Below, one piece after another: positions 1-4,939 of a stretch of 6,427 nucleotides of DNA. This DNA is from an uncultured Collinsella sp. (GTDB lineage: Bacteria; Actinomycetota; Coriobacteriia; Coriobacteriales; Coriobacteriaceae). The notes under the pieces are model-generated. The model saw nothing but the letters and a program-made list of their open reading frames with translations. It was not told where the DNA came from and made no database searches. How positions within the stretch are numbered: the first letter of the stretch is position 1; the number at the start of each line of letters is the position of its first letter. The DNA lies in the NCBI GenBank assembly GCA_900549535.1, contig UROR01000113.1, positions 1 to 6,427 of the forward strand, in the 5' to 3' direction. The position numbers were made by a program, and so were the translations under genes.

Positions 1-82
1 TTGAGTGCATTCTAGCGTGAACCGGGGGCGCGTGCTCGCCAGGCAACAGGAGCCGCACAAAACGGCACCCCCGAAACGCTGC

Positions 83-98
83 GGAAACATTGGAAACA
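83..98 (+). repeat. Tandem GGAAACA direct repeat
   Basis: GGAAACA occurs at 83-89 and again at 92-98, separated by TT. The GGAAAC core recurs in the other two non-coding gaps (1433-1438 and 2939-2944), with a preceding T in three of the four copies. This is a candidate regulator-binding motif. Its distance to the downstream start codon varies (roughly 110, 210 and 30 nt), which weakens the case. Confidence 0.35.
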
Positions 99-124
99 CG
101 CTCGCTACAAACGGACTTCCGTAA

Positions 125-141
125 CAAACTGTCAACGTTTG
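125..141 (+). promoter_or_regulatory. Inverted repeat, candidate operator
   Basis: CAAAC (125-129) and GTTTG (137-141) form a 5-bp inverted repeat around a 7-nt spacer. It lies inside the likely livJ1 promoter area, just upstream of the CATAAG candidate -10 box. Position and symmetry suit a dimeric regulator, but arms this short occur by chance and the sequence matches no operator I can name. Confidence 0.25.
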
Positions 142-171
142 CACCATAAGGTTTGCCCTGTACCGCAACAC

Positions 172-186
172 GGCCGCATGGCGGCC
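172..186 (+). promoter_or_regulatory. 5'-UTR hairpin before livJ1 SD
   Basis: GGCCGC (172-177) and GCGGCC (181-186) are perfect complements around a 3-nt ATG loop, giving an all-G/C 6-bp stem. It ends 4 nt before the AAAGGGGG ribosome binding site at 191-198. A hairpin in this place can protect the mRNA 5' end or keep the start region open; which applies is inference. A hairpin of unrelated sequence sits in the equivalent place before livJ2. Confidence 0.45.
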
Positions 187-203
187 AGCGAAAGGGGGAC
201 CTT

Positions 204-1370
204 ATGTTCAACATCAACAATGCGCTCAGCCGTAGAACCTTTTTGGCCGGCGCCGCGGCGCTCGGCAGCACCGTCGCGCTTGCCGGCTGCTCCTCGGGTG
301 GCTCGGATGGCGGCTCCGCCGATGACGGCAAGACTTTCAAGATCGGTGTCATCGGCCCTCTGACCGGTGCCGCGGCAACCTATGGCGTCTCGGCCGAGAA
401 GGGCGCCAAGCTCGCTGCCAAGGATTTCTCGACCAAGGACCTCAAGCTCTCGCTTAAGTCCGAGGACGACGTCGCCGACGGCGAGAAGGCCATCAACGCC
501 TTCAATACCCTGTGCGACTGGGGCATGCAGGCACTCGTCGGCCCCGTCACCACCGGTGCCGCCGTCGCCGTCTCGGGCGAGATTGCCGACGACATGCTCA
601 TGGTCACGCCTTCTGCCTCGTCGCTCGACGTCACCAAGGACAAGACCACGGTCTTCCAGGTCTGCTTCACCGATCCCACCATGGGCACGAGCGCCGCGAA
701 GTTCTTGGCCGAGAAGTACGCGGACGCCAAGATCGCCCTGTTCTACAACTCCGGCGATACGTACAGCTCGGGCGTCGCCGATGCATTCGCCGAGCAGGCC
801 AAGGAGTCCAAGCTCGATATCGTCGATACCGAGACCTTTAAGGACGATTCTTCCACGAGCTTTACCAACCAGCTGACCAAGGCCAAGGAGGCCGGCGCCA
901 CGCTCATCTTTGCGCCGATCTACTACACGCCGGCGTCCGTCCTGCTCAAGAACGCCAAAGACATGGGCTATGACATGACGCTCATGGGCACCGACGGCAT
1001 GGACGGTCTGCTCTCCGTCGAGGGCTTCGACACCTCGCTTGCCGAGGGCGTGCTGCTCATGACGCCGTTCTCCGCCGATGACGAGAAGAACGCCGACTTC
1101 GTCAAGTCATACAAGGAGGAGTACGACGAGACCCCCAACCAGTTTGCCGCCGACGCCTACGACTGTGTCCACGCGATCGCTGAGGCTATCGACAAGGCTG
1201 GCATCGACACGACGGCCGACGGTGCCGACATTGCCGCCGACCTTGCCAAGGCCATGCGCAAGATCAAGATCGATGGCCTGACCGGCGAGCTCACCTGGAA
1301 CGATGAGGGCCAGGTCGAGAAGCCCGCTACGGCCTATGTGATTCAGGACGGCAAGTACATCGCCGCCTAA
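204..1370 (+). CDS. livJ: Branched-chain amino acid ABC transporter substrate-binding lipoprotein (copy 1)
   Basis: This 388-residue type I periplasmic-binding-fold protein of the LivJ/HAAT family captures amino acid at the outer membrane face and hands it to LivHM. The ATG at 204 is chosen because AAAGGGGG (191-198) lies 5 nt upstream and a signal peptide follows at once: twin-arginine motif SRRTFLA (residues 9-15), hydrophobic stretch, lipobox LAGC with the lipidated Cys at 29, then a Ser/Gly/Asp-rich linker to about 43. Family motifs are IGPLTG (50-55), GPVTTG (113-118), TPSASS (135-140), FYNSGDTYSSG (180-190), APIYYTP (237-243) and GTDGMD (262-267). By family comparison, Thr116/117, Ser139, Tyr187 and Asp264 fall where E. 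coli LivJ binds the ligand's carboxylate and ammonium; Asp264 replaces the usual Glu. The exact ligand cannot be read. It is about 70% identical by eye to the next gene, and separated from it by a regulatory gap, so the two are probably separately tuned. Confidence 0.93.
   Translation: MFNINNALSRRTFLAGAAALGSTVALAGCSSGGSDGGSADDGKTFKIGVIGPLTGAAATYGVSAEKGAKLAAKDFSTKDLKLSLKSEDDVADGEKAINAFNTLCDWGMQALVGPVTTGAAVAVSGEIADDMLMVTPSASSLDVTKDKTTVFQVCFTDPTMGTSAAKFLAEKYADAKIALFYNSGDTYSSGVADAFAEQAKESKLDIVDTETFKDDSSTSFTNQLTKAKEAGATLIFAPIYYTPASVLLKNAKDMGYDMTLMGTDGMDGLLSVEGFDTSLAEGVLLMTPFSADDEKNADFVKSYKEEYDETPNQFAADAYDCVHAIAEAIDKAGIDTTADGADIAADLAKAMRKIKIDGLTGELTWNDEGQVEKPATAYVIQDGKYIAA
912..958 (+). repeat. Near-identical paralogous segment, copy in livJ1
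   Basis: This 47-nt coding segment matches 2371-2417 in livJ2 at 46 of 47 positions; the only difference is 938 (C) against 2397 (T). It encodes the APIYYTPASVLLKNA stretch. Other long shared blocks are 1080-1105 with 2539-2564 and 1138-1163 with 2597-2622, each 26 of 26. They show recent common ancestry or gene conversion of the tandem livJ genes. This is not a mobile repeat. Confidence 0.85.
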
Positions 1371-1405
1371 GAGCGTATAAAACGGAACTGGCGAGGCTCT
1401 TTTAT
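1369..1405 (+). terminator. Weak terminator candidate after livJ1
   Basis: AAGAGC (1369-1374), overlapping the stop codon, can pair with GCTCTT (1396-1401), and the 3' arm runs into TTTTATT. The stem is only 6 bp with a 21-nt loop, so termination would be weak at best. Its place, right after livJ1 and before an AT-rich promoter-like stretch, suits partial termination of livJ1 transcripts. Confidence 0.3.
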
Positions 1406-1574
1406 TCAGGGCGAGGACGCTTGTAACAGAATGGAAACATTACTTTTACACAATAAAGTGGCAGACCTGCATAAAGCGGTAAAAATACGCAGAAATATGG
1501 ATAAATATCTGAGTCCAAAGAAAAGTTGAAATAATCGCCACTTTTCTTAACTAAAGCGTCTACTATTTTGCGAA
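1406..1574 (+). promoter_or_regulatory. AT-rich intergenic region, probable livJ2 promoter
   Basis: The gap between the livJ genes is 271 nt, and its middle is visibly AT-rich against strongly GC-rich genes, as expected of a promoter. TTGAAA (1526-1531) matches 5 of 6 bases of a -35 box, but the best -10 partner at 18 nt, ACTAAA (1550-1555), matches only 3 of 6; TACTAT (1561-1566) is a better -10 but has no good -35. Near the left end, AATG-GAAA-CATT (1430-1441) forms a small hairpin containing the shared GGAAACATT motif, flanked by TGTAA (1422-1426) and TTACA (1446-1450). No coding region is convincing on either strand. Confidence 0.45.
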
Positions 1575-1588
1575 CGCCGAACACGGCG
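1575..1588 (+). promoter_or_regulatory. 5'-UTR hairpin 1 before livJ2
   Basis: CGCCG (1575-1579), AACA loop, CGGCG (1584-1588): a 5-bp all-G/C stem. It sits just downstream of the last promoter-like sequence, so it is probably at or near the 5' end of the livJ2 transcript. There is no U-run after it, which argues against a terminator. Confidence 0.35.
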
Positions 1589-1599
1589 AAGGATGGCCT

Positions 1600-1620
1600 G
1601 TCGGGTAACCGAAACCCGAC
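1600..1620 (+). promoter_or_regulatory. 5'-UTR hairpin 2 before livJ2 SD
   Basis: GTCGGGT (1600-1606) pairs perfectly with ACCCGAC (1614-1620) around a 7-nt AACCGAA loop. It ends 10 nt before the AGGAG ribosome binding site (1631-1635). No T-run follows, so it is more likely an mRNA-stabilising or translation-influencing element than a terminator. The arrangement parallels the hairpin at 172-186 before livJ1, without shared sequence. Confidence 0.45.
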
Positions 1621-1641
1621 GAGATTTGAGAGGAGAGCCGC

Positions 1642-2829
1642 ATGTCGAGCCTCACCGGTAAGTCATTGAACCCTGTTATGAATCGCAGGAGCGTTATCGC
1701 GAGCGCAGCAGGTCTGGGGGCGATGTCCATTCTAGCTGGCTGCTCCTCCAACGGCGGCGATAGCGGTTCCGCTTCGAGCGACGCTTCGTTTAAGATCGGT
1801 ACCATCGGCCCGCTGACCGGTGCAAATGCCTCCTATGGCAAGTCCGTTACTCAGGCCGTCGAGCTTGGCTGCAAGGATTTCTCCACCAAGGAACTTCCGC
1901 TTGCCAGCAAGGCCGAGGACGATCAGGCCGACGGCGAGAAGGCCGTCAACGCCTTTAATAATCTTCTGGACTGGGGTATGCAGGCCCTCGTCGGCCCGAC
2001 CACCACGGGTGCATCGGTTGCCGTTGCCGCCGAGTGCGGCAAGGACCCCGAGACGTTCATGATCACCCCGTCCGCGTCCTCCGAGGACGTCACCAAGGGC
2101 AAGGATTGCGTCTTCCAGGTTTGCTTTACCGACCCCAACCAGGGCGTCAACGCTGCCAAGTTCCTGGCTCAGAAGTATGCGGACGAGAAATTCGTGCTCT
2201 TCTATAACTCCGGCGACGCCTATTCTTCGGGCATCGCGGATGCCTTTAAGGCCCAGGCCGCTGAGTCCAAGCTCGAGATCGTTGACGAGGAAACCTTTAA
2301 GGACGACTCTTCCACGAGCTTCACCAACCAGCTCACCAAGGCCAAGCAGGCCGGCGCCACCATGATCTTCGCGCCGATCTACTACACGCCGGCGTCTGTC
2401 CTGCTCAAGAACGCCAAGGACATGGGCTACGACGTCAAGATGATGGGCTGCGACGGCATGGACGGCATCCTGGGTGTGGAGGGCTTCGACACCTCCCTTG
2501 CCGAGGGCCTGCTGCTCATGACCCCGTTCTCTGCCGACGACGAGAAGAACGCCGACTTCGTCAACGCCTATAAGGACGCTTATGGTGATACCCCCGACCA
2601 GTTTGCCGCCGACGCCTACGACGGCGTGCACGCTGTGGTCGAGGCTCTCAAGGAGGCCGGCCTGGGCGTCGACGCCGACCCGACCGAGGTCGCCGAGAAG
2701 CTGCCCGAGGCCATGCTCAAGATCACCGTTGACGGTCTGACCGGCAAGCTTTCCTGGAACGACAAGGGCCAGGTCCAGAAGGACCCCACGGCGTACGTCA
2801 TCACCGACGGCAAGTACGTACAGGCCTAA
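1642..2829 (+). CDS. livJ: Branched-chain amino acid ABC transporter substrate-binding lipoprotein (copy 2)
   Basis: This is a second LivJ/HAAT-family type I binding protein, 395 residues. The ATG at 1642 has AGGAG (1631-1635) 6 nt upstream. An internal ATG at 1678 (Met13) lacks a ribosome binding site but would give a more compact signal peptide. The signal carries NRRSVIA (14-20), a weaker twin-arginine motif, then lipobox LAGC with Cys at 34 and a Ser-rich linker. Motifs repeat those of copy 1: IGPLTG (55-60), GPTTTG, TPSASS, FYNSGDAYSSG, APIYYTP and GCDGMD (269-274). The main differences from copy 1 are a two-residue longer, changed segment just before TPSASS, Cys270 where copy 1 has Thr263 beside the ammonium-binding Asp, a divergent C-terminal helix region, and the linker. 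The lobe-two segment is almost unchanged, also at DNA level. This copy is nearer the permease genes and probably their main receptor. Duplication is evident; separate specificity is inferred. Confidence 0.93.
   Translation: MSSLTGKSLNPVMNRRSVIASAAGLGAMSILAGCSSNGGDSGSASSDASFKIGTIGPLTGANASYGKSVTQAVELGCKDFSTKELPLASKAEDDQADGEKAVNAFNNLLDWGMQALVGPTTTGASVAVAAECGKDPETFMITPSASSEDVTKGKDCVFQVCFTDPNQGVNAAKFLAQKYADEKFVLFYNSGDAYSSGIADAFKAQAAESKLEIVDEETFKDDSSTSFTNQLTKAKQAGATMIFAPIYYTPASVLLKNAKDMGYDVKMMGCDGMDGILGVEGFDTSLAEGLLLMTPFSADDEKNADFVNAYKDAYGDTPDQFAADAYDGVHAVVEALKEAGLGVDADPTEVAEKLPEAMLKITVDGLTGKLSWNDKGQVQKDPTAYVITDGKYVQA
2371..2417 (+). repeat. Near-identical paralogous segment, copy in livJ2
   Basis: This is the partner of 912-958, with one mismatch in 47 nt at position 2397. 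It falls within the best-conserved part of the duplicated livJ genes. Confidence 0.85.
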
Positions 2830-2835
2830 TAGGCC
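2823..2835 (+). promoter_or_regulatory. Palindrome over the livJ2 stop codon
   Basis: Positions 2823-2835 read GGCCTAATAGGCC, a perfect 13-nt palindrome centred on A2829, with the TAA stop (2827-2829) in its middle. As RNA it can form a 4-5 bp stem with a small loop. It is the first of three inverted repeats between livJ2 and livH. It could contribute to 3'-end protection, or it may be incidental. Confidence 0.4.
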
Positions 2836-2860
2836 GCCTTACATAGAGCGGTTTTGATCC

Positions 2861-2892
2861 CAAGCAGGGGAGGTTTTGGCCTTCCCTGCTTG
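2861..2892 (+). terminator. Strong intercistronic hairpin after livJ2
   Basis: Positions 2861-2873 pair with 2880-2892 in a 13-bp stem (one G-T wobble at 2870/2883) around a TTTTGG loop. The core arms are CAAGCAGGG and CCCTGCTTG. No T-run follows, so this is probably not a full terminator. In solute-binding-protein operons such structures typically protect the upstream message from 3' exonucleases or allow only partial readthrough, giving more binding protein than permease. A shifted pairing of CCAAGCA (2860-2866) with TGCTTGG (2891-2897) is also possible. Confidence 0.65.
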
Positions 2893-2902
2893 CTTGGTAT
2901 CT

Positions 2903-2922
2903 AGGGACGATGTAACGTCCCT
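2903..2922 (+). terminator. Second intercistronic hairpin before livH
   Basis: AGGGACG (2903-2909) and CGTCCCT (2916-2922) form a perfect 7-bp stem around ATGTAA. The following GTTTCAT is only a poor U-tract, so attenuation would be partial. It lies 10 nt after the 2861-2892 hairpin, making a tandem barrier between the receptor gene and the permease genes. Confidence 0.5.
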
Positions 2923-2937
2923 GTTTCATACATTAAC

Positions 2938-2944
2938 TGGAAAC
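2938..2944 (+). repeat. TGGAAAC motif before livH
   Basis: This is the third non-coding occurrence of TGGAAAC (others at 91-97 and 1432-1438). Here it is about 25 nt before the livH start, downstream of both hairpins and close to the ribosome binding site. Confidence 0.3.
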
Positions 2945-2951
2945 CTATTCG

Positions 2952-2959
2952 AAAGGGGG
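2952..2959 (+). promoter_or_regulatory. Ribosome binding site deciding the livH start
   Basis: AAAGGGGG ends directly against an ATG at 2960 and lies 9 nt before the ATG at 2969. Only the second spacing works for initiation, so 2969 is the preferred start. The same AAAGGGGG-type site precedes livJ1 and, as AAGGGGG (5775-5781), livF. Confidence 0.75.
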
Positions 2960-2968
2960 ATGTGGAAC

Positions 2969-3850
2969 ATGACGGTCTTTATCCAATACCTGGTCCACGG
3001 CCTGTCCATGGGCAGCGTCTACGCCATCATCGCGTTGGGCTACACCATGGTCTACGGTATCGCCAAGATGCTGAACTTCGCTCACGGCGACGTTATCATG
3101 GTCGGTGCCTATGTCTCGTTCTGTGCCACGTCGTATCTCGGCCTCCCGGGCTGGGCATCTGTAGTTCTCTCTTGCGTGGTCTGCACGGTTCTCGGTGTTC
3201 TCATCGAGGGTCTGGCCTATAAGCCGCTGCGCCAAGCAGGCCCGCTGGCCGTTCTGATCACGGCCATCGGCGTGTCTTACTTCCTGCAGAATGCCGCACA
3301 GCTTCTGTGGGGCGCCACGCCCAAGAACTTCACTTCGCTCGTCACCTTCCAGGTGCCGGAGTTCTTGGCCAAGTTCAACGTAAGCGCCGTCTCGCTCGTC
3401 ACCATCGTCGCTTGCCTGGTTATCATGGCCGGCCTGATGTTCTTTACAGGTAAGACCAAGATGGGCAAAGCCATGCGCGCCGTGTCCGAGGACAAGGCCG
3501 CCGCTCAGCTCATGGGCATCAACGTCAACCGCACTATTTCGATGACGTTTGCCATCGGCTCTGCCCTTGCCGCTATCGCCGGCGTGCTTCTGTGCTCCTA
3601 CTCGCCGGTGCTGCAGCCCACGACGGGCGCTATGCCTGGCATCAAGGCCTTCGACGCCGCCGTCTTCGGTGGCATCGGCTCCATCCCCGGCGCTTTTGTC
3701 GGTGGCATTCTCATCGGCATCATCGAGGCGATGGCGCAGGCTTACATTTCCACGAGCCTTGCCAACTCCATCGTCTTTGGTGTTCTGATTATCGTCCTGC
3801 TCGTCAAGCCTGCCGGCCTCTTGGGCAAGTACGTCCCCGAGAAGGTGTAG
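2969..3850 (+). CDS. livH: Branched-chain amino acid ABC transporter permease LivH
   Basis: This is one of the two membrane subunits that form the substrate channel; it pairs with LivM. The 293 residues are close to the roughly 300 usual for LivH and are almost wholly hydrophobic, with about eight membrane segments. Family landmarks are a conserved N-terminal segment with NFAHGD (36-41), the LITAIGVSYFLQN stretch, the cytoplasmic EAA-like coupling loop GKAMRAVSEDKAAAQLMGI (166-184) that contacts an ATPase subunit, and FDAAVFGGIGSIPGA (228-242) before the last helices. The start at 2969 is set by ribosome binding site spacing; starts at 2960 (3 residues longer) or a TTG at 2876 (inside the strong hairpin) are less likely. 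It follows livJ2 after a structured 139-nt gap and abuts livM with no spacing, so LivH and LivM are probably coupled in translation. It contains no TTA, CTA or TCA codons. Confidence 0.95.
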   Translation: MTVFIQYLVHGLSMGSVYAIIALGYTMVYGIAKMLNFAHGDVIMVGAYVSFCATSYLGLPGWASVVLSCVVCTVLGVLIEGLAYKPLRQAGPLAVLITAIGVSYFLQNAAQLLWGATPKNFTSLVTFQVPEFLAKFNVSAVSLVTIVACLVIMAGLMFFTGKTKMGKAMRAVSEDKAAAQLMGINVNRTISMTFAIGSALAAIAGVLLCSYSPVLQPTTGAMPGIKAFDAAVFGGIGSIPGAFVGGILIGIIEAMAQAYISTSLANSIVFGVLIIVLLVKPAGLLGKYVPEKV

Positions 3851-4939
3851 GTGAGCGTTATGAAGTTCCTTAAAGACAAGCAGACGCGTCACGACTTTGT
3901 CACGTACGCCATGTGCATCGTGGCCTTTGCCATCGTGTTCTTTATGCAGTCCAACCACATGATCCCGCGCATGATCGCCGGTCAGCTGGTTCCCATCACG
4001 GCCTACATCGTCATGGCCATCTCGCTTAACCTCGTCGTCGGTATCGCGGGCGACCTGTCGCTGGGCCACGCGGGCTTTATGAGCGTCGGTGCTTATACGG
4101 GCATAGTCACCGCGGTCGCCCTCGAGAACGCCGTTCCCTCCGATCCGATGCGCCTTATCATCAGCATCGTGGTCGGTGCTATCGCCGCCGCCATTCTGGG
4201 TTTCTTGATCGGCATCCCGGTCCTTCGCCTGAGCGGCGACTACCTGGCCATCGTGACGCTGGCCTTTGGCGAGATCATCAAAGAGATCGTCACCTGCCTT
4301 ATCGTGGGCGTCGACTCCCGCGGCCTGCACGTGATCTTTAACATCACGGGTAACTCCACGATCGACGACCTGCACCTGCTCGAGGACGGCACCGCCATCA
4401 TCAAGGGCGCGCAGGGCGCATCGGGCGTGTCGACGTACTCGACCTTCCTCGCCGGTGCCATCCTGGTCATGGTCGCACTCGTGATCGTGCTCAACCTGGT
4501 TCGCAGCCGTACCGGCCGTGCCATTATGGCCGTGCGCGACAACAAGATCGCTGCCGAGTCCGTGGGCATCTCCGTCACCGAGTACCGCATGATCGCCTTC
4601 GTGGTTTCCGCCGCTCTCGCCGGCGCTGCCGGAGCCCTCTTCGGCGGTAACTTCTCGCAGCTTTCCGCCACCAAGTTCGACTTCAACACGTCCATCCTCA
4701 TCCTGGTGTTCGTGGTCCTGGGCGGTCTGGGCAATATGCGCGGCTCCGTCATCGCGGCGGCGTTGCTCACGGTGCTTCCTGAGCTGCTCCGTCAGTTCTC
4801 GGACTACCGCATGCTCATCTACGCCATCGTGCTGATCCTGGTCATGATCTTTACCAACAACCCGCAGCTCAAGGCGTTCTTCGCACGCATTAAGGATCGC
4901 TTTGCTCCCAAGAAGGAGGTGGCAGCCGATGCCCAGTAA
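3851..4939 (+). CDS. livM: Branched-chain amino acid ABC transporter permease LivM
   Basis: This is the second membrane subunit of the importer, 362 residues. Landmarks are SLNLVVGIAGDLSLGHAGF (58-76), the LSGDYLAIVTLAFGEI stretch (127-142), and the EAA-like coupling loop GRAIMAVRDNKIAAESVGI (222-240) for an ATPase subunit. A polar segment of about 40 residues between roughly 155 and 195 is probably extracytoplasmic; it lacks the Gly-Pro-Asn-Gly motif that I associate with many LivM proteins and instead has SRGLHVIFNITG. The C-terminus is a short charged tail. I use the GTG at 3851, directly after the livH stop, with GAGAAGG (3839-3845) 5 nt before it. An ATG at 3860 with AGGTGAG (3849-3855) 4 nt before it is nearly as good and shortens the protein by 3 residues. 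The gene overlaps livG by 11 nt. Confidence 0.94.
   Translation: MSVMKFLKDKQTRHDFVTYAMCIVAFAIVFFMQSNHMIPRMIAGQLVPITAYIVMAISLNLVVGIAGDLSLGHAGFMSVGAYTGIVTAVALENAVPSDPMRLIISIVVGAIAAAILGFLIGIPVLRLSGDYLAIVTLAFGEIIKEIVTCLIVGVDSRGLHVIFNITGNSTIDDLHLLEDGTAIIKGAQGASGVSTYSTFLAGAILVMVALVIVLNLVRSRTGRAIMAVRDNKIAAESVGISVTEYRMIAFVVSAALAGAAGALFGGNFSQLSATKFDFNTSILILVFVVLGGLGNMRGSVIAAALLTVLPELLRQFSDYRMLIYAIVLILVMIFTNNPQLKAFFARIKDRFAPKKEVAADAQ
4913..4920 (+). promoter_or_regulatory. Ribosome binding site of livG inside livM
   Basis: AAGGAGGT, an almost perfect complement to the 16S rRNA 3' end, lies 8 nt before the ATG at 4929 and within the last codons of livM. It fixes the livG start and indicates efficient reinitiation or coupling. 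Confidence 0.85.

Larger units (their letters stand above)
1..203 (+). promoter_or_regulatory. Leader / promoter region of livJ1
   Basis: No convincing gene was found on either strand in this 203-nt stretch. It should contain the livJ1 promoter, but no box pair is strong. The best I can find is GTAACA (121-126) with CATAAG (145-150), 18 nt apart, each matching 4 of 6 consensus bases; transcription would then begin near 157. A reading frame in phase with livJ1 opens at a TTG at 153, but it has no ribosome binding site and would place extra residues before a normal signal peptide, so I reject it as the start. Other structure here is listed separately: the GGAAAC repeats, an inverted repeat at 125-141 and a hairpin at 172-186. 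Confidence 0.4.

Noticed and set aside
130..135. TGTCAA, a perfect TTGACA -35 box on the minus strand, suggesting a divergent promoter.
   Set aside because: No acceptable -10 hexamer lies 16-18 nt further along the minus strand, and no divergent gene is visible in the window.
153..203. N-terminal extension of livJ1 from a TTG at 153.
   Set aside because: It has no ribosome binding site, it runs through the GC hairpin at 172-186, and it would put extra residues in front of a normal signal peptide. The ATG at 204 has an excellent ribosome binding site.
1402..1584. A 60-codon minus-strand frame in the gap between the livJ genes.
   Set aside because: It lies in AT-rich promoter-like DNA, has no clear ribosome binding site, extends into hairpin sequence and resembles no family I know.
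1732..2631. A 299-codon minus-strand open frame within livJ2.
   Set aside because: It is also in antisense register with a clear gene; it ends exactly where livJ2 has a CTA codon in the lipobox. Codon bias explains it.
2876..2968. livH starting at the TTG at 2876.
   Set aside because: The start would lie in the loop of the 13-bp hairpin with no ribosome binding site. AAAGGGGG at 2952-2959 supports 2969.
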